Source: an uncultured Erysipelotrichaceae bacterium (GTDB taxonomy: Bacteria > Bacillota_I > Bacilli_A > Erysipelotrichales > Erysipelotrichaceae). Taken from it: a DNA stretch of 39,332 nucleotides. A model generated the notes under the pieces. It saw nothing but the letters and a program-made list of their open reading frames with translations, was not told the DNA's origin and did no database searches. The stretch is taken from NCBI GenBank assembly GCA_900315225.1, contig OMYM01000428.1, positions 1-39,332 on the forward strand, given 5' to 3'. This document shows, one piece after another, positions 1 through 9,430 of this stretch. A program made the position numbers and the translations under genes. Within the stretch, counting starts at the first letter, position 1. Each line of letters opens with the position of its first letter.

Positions 1-56
1 AAAATAGAATCATGGTCAAGGAGAACAATTCCGTTCGATGGGTAAAGGGGATGTAG

Positions 57-985
57 TTACAAATGTGACAGGGAATTCAAGATAACGTGATTTTTTGGTT
101 GGATCAGTCTGGTTCCTTCAACTAACGAAGTAAAATCATCAATTAAGGGGTTATAAACTTTATAGTTCTTTGCTTTTGCGCCAATTGAACGGAATATTTG
201 TTCGACTACTGTGTACCCGTTTGGAACAGGGGCTTCAATAATTCTATGCGATTTTTCGAGTTTCCCAGCCTTCGCCCCATGCTCAGCCCTCTTTTCCGAA
301 TCCACAGAGCCTTCTGCAAGCCGCTTCTCCCTCTGGATCAAAAGCTTCTGTTTCCTAGCTTCGATCTCTTCGCGGGATATTTCTGTTTCGCTTGCCCTCG
401 GGTCCTGCCCCTTCTGGTATCCGTATTGCTCAAGCCCTTCAAGCTCGGGATAGTAGGTTGTCGCCCTGTGTCGGCAATTCGGATGGAACAACCCGCCCTC
501 TATCGCCTTTGACAGCAGTGCATGCCCGGTTTTTCTTGCCTCTTCAGCGGTTCCACCGGAATACACATCGTCCACATACACCTTGCCCTGCCATGGCTTG
601 CAGGTCTCAGAGCACGCGCCGTATTCACTACCAGATGATGCCTCAGTGCATTCCTTCTGGACCCGCCTGCCGTTCCGGCATTCAACGCAGTTGATTCCTC
701 GCTTCAGAAAATTATCCGTTGCCTAGGCGATTGCTTTTCTCAAGCTTCCAACGCCAGATTGGAAATATGCCTCCTAATTGTTGCTTGTCTAGCGATACGC
801 ATCACTTGACTGAGCATGACATGCTCAGCCTTTTGAAATATTTGATCGGGCGTTGATCAACGCATCGACCTTCCTGTCGTTGACGAGCATGATTTTCTCA
901 TCTTATCCAATCGATCAGGAGGGTTTTGGACATATTGATGTCGTTGATTTTTTCATCGAGGATTTTCTTATTTTAGAGCGCATAT
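57..985 (-). pseudogene. Decayed phage minor capsid protein 2 gene
   Basis: The only long intact part is the C-terminal ~175 codons (57-581). It contains WQGKVYVDDVYSGG and GLFHPNCRHRATTYYPE, the Cys/His-rich signature I recognise from Firmicute phage minor capsid protein 2 (Phage_min_cap2). Reading upstream on the minus strand, recognisable pieces continue in shifting frames: DNFLKRGINCVECRNGRRV directly after an in-frame TAG near 722-724, SGVGSLRKAIA before that TAG, FQKAEHVMLSQVMRIARQ, then VNDRKVDALINARSN and EKINDINMSKTLLIDWI. At least one stop and several frameshifts separate them, and the stretch expected between NGRRV and WQGKV is scrambled. The gene is therefore dead. No other phage gene is visible, so this looks like a prophage scar at the window edge. 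The family call is fairly sure; the left limit of the remnant is approximate. Confidence 0.62.
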
Positions 986-1184
986 CATTTCATGGCGCAA
1001 AGCCGATTTGCTTGCTATAAGGTTCAGTCGATCCAGTCGCTCCGACAGTTTTTTGTTTTTTCGGGTTTATCCTTTATTCGCAAAACCCAGTCATGGGCTC
1101 TCGCAGGGAATCTCTTGTCATATTGTAAAGAAAAGACTTGCATGCTTGCGCCATAACCGTTTTGTTAATGAAAGGAGTTCCCCA

Positions 1185-1412
1185 ATGAAAAATCCCTATC
1201 AGCATGGTGGTTTCCTAGTCGCTTTCGGGATTGTGATCGTCATTTTCTCATATCTTGACCAAGCAAACACGCTTGGACTGGTTATCGGCGCCTTCGCGAT
1301 TGTAATGGGCGGTGCTAGCCTGGTGTCTGACTTCTTCAATCAGACGCTCAAAATCCTGATTGTGATCGCGGTCATCACTTTCATCATCACCGCAATTGGC
1401 TCTGGCATATGA
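1185..1412 (+). CDS. Small hydrophobic membrane protein, 75 aa
   Basis: Starts at the ATG preceded by AAAGGAG with 7-base spacing. A longer in-frame reading from 1008 lacks a ribosome binding site and has unlikely composition. The product has three hydrophobic stretches (about residues 8-24, 28-46 and 54-73) separated by short polar turns, so two or three membrane helices are likely. No signal-peptide cleavage site or known motif is visible. It is a single gene that converges with the ABC exporter operon across a shared terminator. I do not recognise the family; the coding call rests on the start site, composition and terminator. Confidence 0.7.
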   Translation: MKNPYQHGGFLVAFGIVIVIFSYLDQANTLGLVIGAFAIVMGGASLVSDFFNQTLKILIVIAVITFIITAIGSGI

Positions 1413-1424
1413 TCATCCACCCAC

Positions 1425-1452
1425 AAAAAAAAGGGCACAAGTGCCCTTTTTT
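1425..1452. terminator. Bidirectional intrinsic terminator
   Basis: The hairpin GGGCAC-AA-GTGCCC is flanked by an A-run on the left and six T on the right. It can end the small membrane protein gene on the plus strand and the ABC exporter operon, whose stop codon is four bases away, on the minus strand. Confidence 0.85.
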
Positions 1453-1455
1453 ACA

Positions 1456-3276
1456 TCAAAGAGAAGAAACAACAGCATTGACTGCGATTTCCGCGTATTG
1501 CCTTGAATAAAGATCGTAGTAGTAGCCTTTCTTTCTCATCAATTCATTATGCCTGCCTCGTTCGACGATCTTTCCATCCTGTACAACCAGAATCACATCC
1601 GCATTGACAATGGTGGAAAGACGGTGCGCAATAACAAAGGAAGTTCTTCCCTTGATAACTGTCGCAATCGCATCTTGTATGGCTTTTTCTGTCAAAGTAT
1701 CGATGGAGGCTGTTGCTTCATCTAGCACAAGGATCCTAGGATCCGCCAGAATGGCGCGCGCAAATGATAGCAATTGCTTTTCCCCGGTAGATAGAAGATC
1801 GCCACCTTCCCCAACATCCGTATCGAGGCCTTTCTTCAGCTTTTCAATGACAAAGCGCGCCGAAACAAGATCAAGAGCGCGCATGATCTCCTCATCGCTG
1901 GCATCAGGTCTTCCATAGCGCAGGTTTTCTCGGACTGTGCCGGAAAACAGGTGAGGCGTTTGCAGCACATACCCGATATTGGAATGAAGCCACAGCTGAG
2001 AGCGTTCGCGCGCATCCTTTCCATCGATCAACACCTGTCCTGACGTAGGCTCGAAAAAGCGGCAGACAAGATTGACCAAGGTGCTTTTCCCTGCACCTGT
2101 TTCTCCCACAATAGCAATGTTTGTCCCTTCCGCAACCTTTAGGTTGAAATGCTCAAGCACCATTTCATTGCCGTCGGGATACTTGAAGGAAACATTCCTG
2201 AACTCGACTTCGCCTTTGAGCGGTTCCCAGTTTTCCCTGCGGGGATGAAAGGCGTCGCCGTACTTCTCTATGACCTCAGGCGCATCGCTGACATCCGACT
2301 CTGTTTCCATCAGCTTGGTAAATCTTTCAATGTTAACCTGGATGGAGATCAGGCTGGAGATTGTCTCGATAATGGACTGGATGGGTTCCATCATATTCAG
2401 CGCGTAGCTCATGAACACCGATAGTGTTCCGATCAAAAGAATATTTTGTTGGCTAAGCATGCCGCCTTGCCAAAGGACAATCGAGAGCGCTACTGAACTC
2501 ATCAAGGTGATCCCACTGGAGAAAAACGCCGAATACCTGACCGCGTGGACACTTGTTTTGCGCATATTCTCGGAATCATGGCGGAAATCGTCCAGGATCC
2601 TGTCTTCAACGACCAAGGTCTTGATCGATTTTGCGCCAGTGATCCCTTCGTTGAAGTTCCCAGAGATTTTCGAGTTGACCTCGCGGATTTCGCGATTTAG
2701 GACAACCATCTTTTTTTGCAAAAGCGCAACAAATACAGCAACAATCGGAACGAGCAATATCACGCCAAGCGCCAGCCTTGCGTTGATCACGAACATGTTG
2801 ATCAATACGAACAACAGGTACGATCCACTCCAGACAATATCCATCATGCGCCATGCGACAAGCTCGCCAATCTTGCCGGTATCCGACATGACGCGGGCGT
2901 GGATGTATCCAACGCTGTTTTGGTTGAAGTAGGCAAAGGAAAGCTCTTGTAGATGATTGAAGGAAGCATTGCGCAAATCCCTATCCACCGCCATCTCAAC
3001 CCTGCCGCAATCGCGCGCCGATGTATAGTTGACGATAAGCTGGAAGACAAGCACCGCGAGGTAGAGGGCTACGAACGTTCCCATGGTATCCAGCGTAGAG
3101 AGCGCCACAAAATGATCCAGGGCATATCGGTTGAACAATGGGTAAACAGCATCAATGACAGATGTAATCATCCCTAGGGTTACCATCCTTATGATTGTCC
3201 CTTGGTAGGGTTTGACATAAGGCATGATTTTTGGAATGCCAAAAAACGGCAACGATGTGTTTTCCTTCTTGCTCAT
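1456..3276 (-). CDS. ABC exporter half-transporter with catalytic Walker B
   Basis: 606 aa, a normal length for a fused membrane/ATPase half of a multidrug or lipid-type ABC exporter. Residues ~20-310 form the six-helix exporter domain. The ATPase domain follows with Walker A GETGAGKST (~389-397), signature LSTGEKQLL (~495), Walker B ILVLDEATASID with the catalytic Glu, and H-loop IAHRLSTI (~547). The signature departs from LSGGQ. The start overlaps the stop of the upstream exporter gene by ATGA, so the two are translationally coupled and should form a heterodimer. In such pairs one ATP site is degenerate. Here the odd signature of this subunit would face the Asp-type Walker B of the partner, making a single degenerate site. 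The substrate cannot be read from sequence. Confidence 0.93.
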   Translation of the reverse strand: MSKKENTSLPFFGIPKIMPYVKPYQGTIIRMVTLGMITSVIDAVYPLFNRYALDHFVALSTLDTMGTFVALYLAVLVFQLIVNYTSARDCGRVEMAVDRDLRNASFNHLQELSFAYFNQNSVGYIHARVMSDTGKIGELVAWRMMDIVWSGSYLLFVLINMFVINARLALGVILLVPIVAVFVALLQKKMVVLNREIREVNSKISGNFNEGITGAKSIKTLVVEDRILDDFRHDSENMRKTSVHAVRYSAFFSSGITLMSSVALSIVLWQGGMLSQQNILLIGTLSVFMSYALNMMEPIQSIIETISSLISIQVNIERFTKLMETESDVSDAPEVIEKYGDAFHPRRENWEPLKGEVEFRNVSFKYPDGNEMVLEHFNLKVAEGTNIAIVGETGAGKSTLVNLVCRFFEPTSGQVLIDGKDARERSQLWLHSNIGYVLQTPHLFSGTVRENLRYGRPDASDEEIMRALDLVSARFVIEKLKKGLDTDVGEGGDLLSTGEKQLLSFARAILADPRILVLDEATASIDTLTEKAIQDAIATVIKGRTSFVIAHRLSTIVNADVILVVQDGKIVERGRHNELMRKKGYYYDLYSRQYAEIAVNAVVSSL

Positions 3277-5087
3277 TCCTTTTCCTCCTGCATCTGCCTC
3301 GATTGCAGATCATAGATGCGGCGATATACGCCGCCTTTTTCAAGCAACGCGGCGTGCGAACCTTGCTCAATGACCCGACCATGGTCCATGACGATGATAT
3401 TGTCGCATTCCATCAATGTCGTGATGCGATGGGATATCAGGATGACCGTGGATTCGCCAATGCTTTCCTTCAGGGCATGGCGTATCTTTTCATCGGTTTC
3501 GGCATCGACCGCCGAAAGAGAATCGTCAAAAACCATGATTGGCGGTTTCTTAATCAGCATTTGCGCAATGGCAGTCCTTTGTTTCTGACCGCCGGATAGC
3601 GTAACGCCTCTTTCGCCAACATATGTGTCATAGCCATCGCTGAATTTCTCAATGGAATCATCAATGGCGGCGATGCGCGCGACATGGCGTATTTCCTCCA
3701 TGGAAGCATCCGCCTTGGCGATCGCGATGTTTTCGCTCAGCTTGCGGGAGAACAAGTATGGCTCCTGTAGAACCATGCCCACGTTTTGCCTGAGCCATGA
3801 TGACTTGATTTTTCTCACATCCACGCCGCCTACGCTGACCACGCCATCGTTTGTCTCGTAGACCTTGTCAAGCAAATACATCAGCGTTGACTTTCCCGAT
3901 CCAGTGGAGCCAATGATGCCAAACGTGCTCTTGGCGGGTATTACAAAGGACACATCGTCCAGCGCCTTGCCAGAAGCATTTTCATATTGAAAGCTCACAT
4001 GTTCGAAGACAATGTCGCCATCCATTGGCGCCTCGATACAATCCGATGCGTCTTTTTCCTGCTCGGCGTTCATGATGTACATCAAGCGCTCGATGGAAAT
4101 GCCTGCCTTGGACAGATTTGCCACGACTCTTCCAAGCCAACGAACCGGCCAAAGCATCAGGTTGTTATACGAGATAAATTCTATGTACGCACCTGCTGTA
4201 AGCACGCCTTGCACACATAATGCCGCGCCATAGGCAACGATCACCAGAATCTGTAGATACGATATCATGTCGCCAGAACACCAAAAAGCAGCCATCAAAT
4301 CCATCAGCCTGACCCACATCGCGGTATAGGCGGAATTTTGTTTCTCAAACCGTGTCCGTTCATACTTCTCCCGCCCAAAGGCGCGAACAACCCTGACACC
4401 CGTCAGGTTCTCCTGGGCGATGGAGGATAGCCTTCCTTCCTCTTCATCCACTTTCTGGAAAGCAGAACCGATCTTTCGGTGGAAATAATAGCTGTATCCC
4501 ATGATCACGGGAACAAACGCCAGCGCGCATAATGCCAGCCTCACGTTGATTCGCATCATGAAGGCAATGGACATCGCAAGCAAGACGGAAATCCTGAACA
4601 AGGATGTCAATTGCTCGCTGAGAAACATCTTGATCTGTTCGACATCGGACGTGCATCTTTGGATGATGTCGCCCGTGCGGTTTTCCGCGTGCCACGAAAA
4701 AGGCAACCCAAGGATATGCGTGAACAGTTCATCGCGCATTGTCTTGACCAACCTTTCCGCGCCCTTGGCGTTGTTCAGACGAAACAAATAACGGCATAGC
4801 GCGGAAAGCAGCGCAAAGAAAATAACCGCCAAGGCAATCACATGCAAGTGGCCAACGAGATATCCCCTGCCGCCAATGCTTTCGATCAATCTGTTCACAA
4901 ATGTCGGCAACGTTGATTCTTTGTCGTCAAGGACACAATCGACCGTATATCCAATGATCCTGGGATTGACCATTTCCAGCATTGACACCAGTCCGGCAAA
5001 CATCACCGCAAGCAGAAAATAACGCTTGGCGCCTCTCAAAAAATACATAACCAGCGAGGCCTTTGACTTGAATTTCTTATTATCCAT
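3273..5087 (-). CDS. ABC exporter half-transporter, Asp-type Walker B
   Basis: 604 aa from the ATG at 5087, which follows AAAGGGGG. An in-frame ATG 14 codons upstream has no ribosome binding site. The exporter membrane domain (~1-310) is followed by Walker A GSTGSGKST (~391-399), a canonical signature LSGGQKQRT (~497), Walker B IMVFDDSLSAVD and H-loop ISHRITTL. In the Walker B the catalytic Glu is replaced by Asp, as in the degenerate-site subunits of heterodimeric exporters such as TM287/288. It is first in a two-gene operon with the 606-aa partner (4-bp overlap). The terminator of the next operon lies just upstream. Substrate unknown. Confidence 0.93.
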   Translation of the reverse strand: MDNKKFKSKASLVMYFLRGAKRYFLLAVMFAGLVSMLEMVNPRIIGYTVDCVLDDKESTLPTFVNRLIESIGGRGYLVGHLHVIALAVIFFALLSALCRYLFRLNNAKGAERLVKTMRDELFTHILGLPFSWHAENRTGDIIQRCTSDVEQIKMFLSEQLTSLFRISVLLAMSIAFMMRINVRLALCALAFVPVIMGYSYYFHRKIGSAFQKVDEEEGRLSSIAQENLTGVRVVRAFGREKYERTRFEKQNSAYTAMWVRLMDLMAAFWCSGDMISYLQILVIVAYGAALCVQGVLTAGAYIEFISYNNLMLWPVRWLGRVVANLSKAGISIERLMYIMNAEQEKDASDCIEAPMDGDIVFEHVSFQYENASGKALDDVSFVIPAKSTFGIIGSTGSGKSTLMYLLDKVYETNDGVVSVGGVDVRKIKSSWLRQNVGMVLQEPYLFSRKLSENIAIAKADASMEEIRHVARIAAIDDSIEKFSDGYDTYVGERGVTLSGGQKQRTAIAQMLIKKPPIMVFDDSLSAVDAETDEKIRHALKESIGESTVILISHRITTLMECDNIIVMDHGRVIEQGSHAALLEKGGVYRRIYDLQSRQMQEEKE

Positions 5088-5149
5088 GCATCCCCCTTTC
5101 CAAAGCCATACTAGTTTACTACATTTCATTCATTAGGCAACCAATATGC

Positions 5150-5179
5150 AAAAGACAAAGACAGGCATTGCCTGTCTTT
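5150..5179 (-). terminator. Intrinsic terminator of the GNAT-ppk-kinase operon
   Basis: An 11-bp inverted repeat (AAAGACAGGCA / TGCCTGTCTTT, one-base centre) lies just after the nucleoside kinase stop codon and is followed on the minus strand by a moderate T-run. Confidence 0.8.
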
Positions 5180-5181
5180 CC

Positions 5182-6741
5182 CTATGACATAATGACTCCG
5201 CCGCCAATAAACTCCCTGACGATGGAATTGTTTGGTATGTAGCGCTCATCCTCGATGGCATCGAAATAGGACAAAAACCTTAGCATGCGTGTGGCTTCAG
5301 GATACGCGGGGGAAACCGGCTCTATCTTCTTCAACAAAGGCTCGCAGTATTTCTTCAGCACCGCCAGCTCATAGATGCAATGGCTGTTAAAGAACACATC
5401 CGCATACTTGCTGTAGGGGAAGATATTGACATCCTCTCCTGCCCTTACTTCAGGCCACCTCATGATCGTCTGTTCCGCATCATAGCCTCGTGTTCTTTCA
5501 TCCCTGACCATTCGCCTAAGCATCCTTGCATCGGTTGTCGGCACACGGTGGCATGGATCGATGTTCAGCTGGGTCAATGGGCTGATGTAGATCTTGAATT
5601 TCTGCTCATCGGGAACGCCGGCGCTCATTTGTGGATTCAATCCATGGATTCCTTCCACGACAATCGGCTGGCCTTTTTCCAGCGATGTGATGCGCTTGCC
5701 GAAGACCTTCTTGCCCGTGACAAAATCAAATTCAGGGATATCGCATTTACTGCCATCCAACAAAGCATTCATCTGTTTCTCGAACAAGCCGACATCAATC
5801 GCTGAAATCGATTCAAAGTCCAGTTTTCCGTTTTCATCCGGAACCATGTCGCAGCGATCAACAAAATAATCATCCATTCCCAGGTACAATGGCTTGAGAC
5901 CGTTTACCCGCAATTGAATGCATAGTCTTTTCGCAAAAGTCGTCTTGCCCGATGAGGATGGGCCGGCGATCAAGACCATGCGTTTCCCGCTTGTCTTGAT
6001 CGCATATGCGATCTCGGCGATTTTCTTTTCGTGCAGCGCTTCCGAAAGCAGGATCATATCCTGCCAACCACCCTTTTCAATCAGCTTGTTCAGGTCGTTG
6101 GCGTAATTGACACCAAGCAGCCTTTGCCATTGCAACTCTTCGGAAAAAGCATCGTACATCATCTTTTGTTCTTCATAAACGGGGATTTCGTCTGGCTTTG
6201 AGGGATGGGCAAACCGCAACAACATGCCGTTGCGATAACGCTTTACCTCAAAGTTGCCAAGCCAGGATGCCGAGGGAACCAGATGGACGGATACATTGTG
6301 GAGTTCATTGCCCATGCGCGCCTTTCCCCCGTCTGTCTCAATTTTTTCGTCCGATTTGCATAGTTCCTTCATCCTGTTCTCGATCTCGTCTGCGAGCTCA
6401 TTGGTGACCGTTGTCTTGATCGTTGTAAACAGGCCGCGGGAAAGACTGTTTGCGACTGCAACCTTCATCTCTTCCCCAAGGATATCGTGAATCGCACGGC
6501 AATACAGGAGCGTCAAAGATGTCTGGTACGCCATGTTTGCGTAATTGTCCCGGATATCCAGGAAATCAATGCGGCATTCGCCATCGACGATATCATCCAT
6601 CGAAATCGCATGGTTGTCTTTCCTTGCGGCCATAATGGCGTATTTTGGGTCAAGATATCTAAGCAACGAGGATATCTTCTCCTCGTGTTCCAGCATGATC
6701 TGCGTTTCTTGCCCTGGGCATGAAATCGTAACCTTGAACAT
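5182..6741 (-). CDS. Uridine kinase-like nucleoside kinase with ThrRS-type N-terminus
   Basis: 519 aa, matching the two-part nucleoside kinases of Firmicutes. An N-terminal TGS/threonyl-tRNA-synthetase-editing-like region (~1-240) precedes a phosphoribulokinase/uridine kinase domain. The kinase Walker A is GPSSSGKTT (260-268). It is followed by YLGMDDYFVDR, an acidic substrate-site segment of the uridine kinase family, and by IVVEGIHGLN. Plausible reaction: ATP-dependent phosphorylation of a nucleoside; the true substrate of this fused family is not evident. It is last in an operon, 8 bp after polyphosphate kinase, and is followed at once by a strong hairpin terminator. Confidence 0.85.
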   Translation of the reverse strand: MFKVTISCPGQETQIMLEHEEKISSLLRYLDPKYAIMAARKDNHAISMDDIVDGECRIDFLDIRDNYANMAYQTSLTLLYCRAIHDILGEEMKVAVANSLSRGLFTTIKTTVTNELADEIENRMKELCKSDEKIETDGGKARMGNELHNVSVHLVPSASWLGNFEVKRYRNGMLLRFAHPSKPDEIPVYEEQKMMYDAFSEELQWQRLLGVNYANDLNKLIEKGGWQDMILLSEALHEKKIAEIAYAIKTSGKRMVLIAGPSSSGKTTFAKRLCIQLRVNGLKPLYLGMDDYFVDRCDMVPDENGKLDFESISAIDVGLFEKQMNALLDGSKCDIPEFDFVTGKKVFGKRITSLEKGQPIVVEGIHGLNPQMSAGVPDEQKFKIYISPLTQLNIDPCHRVPTTDARMLRRMVRDERTRGYDAEQTIMRWPEVRAGEDVNIFPYSKYADVFFNSHCIYELAVLKKYCEPLLKKIEPVSPAYPEATRMLRFLSYFDAIEDERYIPNNSIVREFIGGGVIMS

Positions 6742-6749
6742 AATTCCTC

Positions 6750-8858
6750 CTATATCTCGCTCTTGAATGCGGATGTTGCCTTGTGCCTTGGCGAAGAGAT
6801 TTCCTGCGTACTCCCTTGTGTAATACGCATGAATTCATCTTGCGCCGAGAAAGGGTTGTCTTGCTTGCGCACCTTATGGTATCTTCCACTAGGACCTAGC
6901 TCCCGCATCTTTGAGTTATCCTTCAAATAGATTTTTACATATTCCTTGATCTTGGCTCTGGCATCTGGATCAATGACAGGGCATGCCACCTCGACGCGCT
7001 TTTCGGTGTTGCGGGTCATGAAATCCGCCGAGGAAATGTAGATCTTCTCATCGCTTCCCTTGCCAAACATATAGATCCTCGAATGCTCAAGGTATCTTCC
7101 GACAATCTGGTAGACATGGATGTTCTCCGTCTTTCCTGCAACCCCTGGCAAAAGGCATGATATCCCTCGCACCAACAGCGTGACCTTTACCCCGGCGCAA
7201 GAAGCATCCTTGAGCTTGGCGATGATTTCTTCGTCCGTCAAGGCATTGATCTTGGCGAAGATCATTCCGTTTTCACCCTTGGCTATCTCTTCGTCCATCA
7301 TCCCGAGAATGGCGTTCTTTAATGAAACCGGCGCCACCAGCAATGTCCCGTAGGTTCCATCCAGCTTTCCCACCTGCATGTTGCGGAAAAACTCCGTTGC
7401 GTCTTCCAGAATGTCAGGGTTTGCCGTGAGATACGCAAGATCGGTGTATTGTTTTGCTGTGGACTCGTTGAAATTGCCGGTCGCAACAAGCGCAACCTGG
7501 GAAACGTTGCCTTGGGAAACCTTGGTGATCAGGCAGACCTTCGAGTGTACTTTGTATTTTTCAAAGCCATAGATGACGTTGCAGCCGGAATCTTCCAGCA
7601 TTTCGGAATAATCGATGTTATTTTGTTCATCAAACCTCGCCTTGAGTTCGATCAACACATCCACTTCCTTGCCATTTTCCGCTGCCGCGCAAAGATAGTT
7701 GACTAAGCGCGCTCTTTCCGCCAGACGATAAATGGTAATCTTGATGGAAACAACATCCGGGTCGTTGGCGGCTTCCCTCAACAGAAGCAAAAATGGTTCC
7801 ATGGATTCATATGGATAGCTGAGAAGCACATCTTTCTGCCTCACCTGCTCAAAAAGGCTCTTGCCATAGTCAAATGCGGTGGAAAGCCTTGGCTCGTATG
7901 GCTCATATAGCAGCATGCTCTTCTTTTCATCAGACACCAGCCCGCCCAAGCCAAAGGCATACTTCATGTTCATCGGGCTATGCGTGACAAACATCGCTTG
8001 CTTGGTGACCTTCAGATGACCAGACAGGTATTTGCTGAAATGATCGCTGGGTTTTTGCGAAAGGACGACCGTGGTAACGTTCATCTTCTTTCTTTCCTTG
8101 AGCACCTTCAACATCTTCTTGCGATAGTCGGGAATATCATCGAAAGCTTCGTCTTGCGGGTCTACATACGCGCTGCGGGAAACCCTGAGCTTGAGAATCT
8201 CATCGATCTTGACATCGGGGTACAGGTCGCTGAAGAAATGCACAACGACATCCTCGACATGCACAAAGCGCAGCTTGTCGTCGTTTTGCAAAACCACAAT
8301 GCCATCAAGGGATGCAGGCACCGGCAAAAAGGCATAGGCGCTCTTGTTTTTGTCGCGCACCCTTGCGGCGATATATGTCTGGCCACTCAGCAGATTCGGG
8401 AATGGGTGGTGTGTATCGACGATCTGCGGCGCCATGACTGGCGCCATCTCACGCTTGAATTTCTTCTTCAGCATCTTCAGCTCGCCCTTTGAGCAATCCT
8501 TGATCGCCACGTCCTCGATGCCTTCCTTCGCCAGTTTCTTGTTCAAATCGTCCAGTATCTCATCGCGCTTTTTCATTCCCCGCTTGCAGGCAGGGTAGAT
8601 GACATCCAATTGTTCCTTGGCCGTCTTGCCGCTCTTATGGTCGATATGCGTGTAGTTGGCGTTCATCATGTCAAAAAGACTGCCCATCCTGACCATGAAA
8701 AACTCATGGAGGTTGGACGTATATATTGAAACAAACTTCAATCGTTCCAACAGCGGGACGTTCTTGTCCTTTGCCTCATTGAGGCACCTGTCGTCGAAAT
8801 GAAGCCACGATAGCTCGCGGTTCTGGGTATATCCTTGCTTAAATAATTCCCTGTTCAT
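6750..8858 (-). CDS. ppk1: Polyphosphate kinase 1
   Basis: 702 aa, normal for PPK1, which reversibly polymerises the gamma-phosphate of ATP into inorganic polyphosphate. The N-terminus NRELSWLHFDDRCLNEA and the segment TSNLHEFFMVRMGSL are characteristic. The two phospholipase-D-like active-site histidines are visible: His438 in YKVHSK, equivalent to the autophosphorylated His435 of E. coli, and His592 in LEHSRIY. The gene starts inside the stop of the acetyltransferase gene (ATGA overlap) and ends 8 bp before the nucleoside kinase, so the three form one operon. No exopolyphosphatase gene is nearby. Confidence 0.97.
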   Translation of the reverse strand: MNRELFKQGYTQNRELSWLHFDDRCLNEAKDKNVPLLERLKFVSIYTSNLHEFFMVRMGSLFDMMNANYTHIDHKSGKTAKEQLDVIYPACKRGMKKRDEILDDLNKKLAKEGIEDVAIKDCSKGELKMLKKKFKREMAPVMAPQIVDTHHPFPNLLSGQTYIAARVRDKNKSAYAFLPVPASLDGIVVLQNDDKLRFVHVEDVVVHFFSDLYPDVKIDEILKLRVSRSAYVDPQDEAFDDIPDYRKKMLKVLKERKKMNVTTVVLSQKPSDHFSKYLSGHLKVTKQAMFVTHSPMNMKYAFGLGGLVSDEKKSMLLYEPYEPRLSTAFDYGKSLFEQVRQKDVLLSYPYESMEPFLLLLREAANDPDVVSIKITIYRLAERARLVNYLCAAAENGKEVDVLIELKARFDEQNNIDYSEMLEDSGCNVIYGFEKYKVHSKVCLITKVSQGNVSQVALVATGNFNESTAKQYTDLAYLTANPDILEDATEFFRNMQVGKLDGTYGTLLVAPVSLKNAILGMMDEEIAKGENGMIFAKINALTDEEIIAKLKDASCAGVKVTLLVRGISCLLPGVAGKTENIHVYQIVGRYLEHSRIYMFGKGSDEKIYISSADFMTRNTEKRVEVACPVIDPDARAKIKEYVKIYLKDNSKMRELGPSGRYHKVRKQDNPFSAQDEFMRITQGSTQEISSPRHKATSAFKSEI

Positions 8859-9331
8859 TCTTCCTCCCCTGAATCATCCAGCGCAAGACACAGTTCATAC
8901 TCCGTGCCGCCATCGTTGCCGGTAGGGCGAAAGCCGTTGGCAACGAGCACTTTACGGGAAGCCTCGTTATCTTTCAGGCAATGCGCCTTGACCTTCATTC
9001 CTAGCCTCAACAAAAGACCGCACATCAACAACACCGCGCGCGTAGCAATCCCTTGCGACTGATAGGCAGGCTTTACGCGATAGCCAATCTCGCAATACCC
9101 ATCCGCAATGGAATACGCCTCGATCACACCCTTGAAAAGACCTGCCTCATAGATGCCAAGGACCATGCAAGCGTGCTCAAGAAAACGGATTTCAAACGCC
9201 TTTTGCATGCGCAGGCAATCACGCCCTGAAAGAGGATGCTCAAACAGATCCTCCATGAGCGGCGCATCTTCACGCGCTACCTTTTTTAGGCAAATTCCGT
9301 CATACTCCACGATAGGCCATTCGTCGAACAT
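8855..9331 (-). CDS. GNAT-family N-acetyltransferase
   Basis: 158 aa from the ATG at 9331, preceded by GAAAGGAGAGG. The same frame stays open back to 10066, but that part is antisense to the kinase gene and should not be annotated. The body has the RimJ/RimL-like layout: IEYRVKPAYQSQGIATRAV-type acetyl-CoA loop (here QSQGIATRA) and a downstream KDNEASRKVLVANGFR segment, the usual C-terminal motif of this subfamily. The acceptor could be a ribosomal protein, an antibiotic or a metabolite; this cannot be told. First gene of the operon with ppk1 and the nucleoside kinase. Confidence 0.88.
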   Translation of the reverse strand: MFDEWPIVEYDGICLKKVAREDAPLMEDLFEHPLSGRDCLRMQKAFEIRFLEHACMVLGIYEAGLFKGVIEAYSIADGYCEIGYRVKPAYQSQGIATRAVLLMCGLLLRLGMKVKAHCLKDNEASRKVLVANGFRPTGNDGGTEYELCLALDDSGEEE

Positions 9332-9377
9332 AGCCTCTCCTTTCTGGTCTTGTTTTTTATCATCAAACTGGATATAG

Positions 9378-9402
9378 CCATTATAACCCAAAAAGTTATA
9401 AT
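9378..9402. promoter_or_regulatory. Candidate divergent -10 elements
   Basis: The short gap between the acetyltransferase (minus) and the pyridoxamine-kinase-like gene (plus) holds TATAAT on the plus strand at 9397-9402 and TATAAT on the minus strand at 9378-9383. Neither has a good -35 box. This is the only AT-rich segment available to start both transcripts. Confidence 0.4.
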
Positions 9403-9430
9403 TAGTCTCGCTAGAAAAGAGGTTCGTGAT

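Noticed and set aside
1008..1184. Coding start at 1008 for the small membrane protein
   Set aside because: No ribosome binding site and Arg/Ser-rich composition; AAAGGAG precedes the ATG at 1185.
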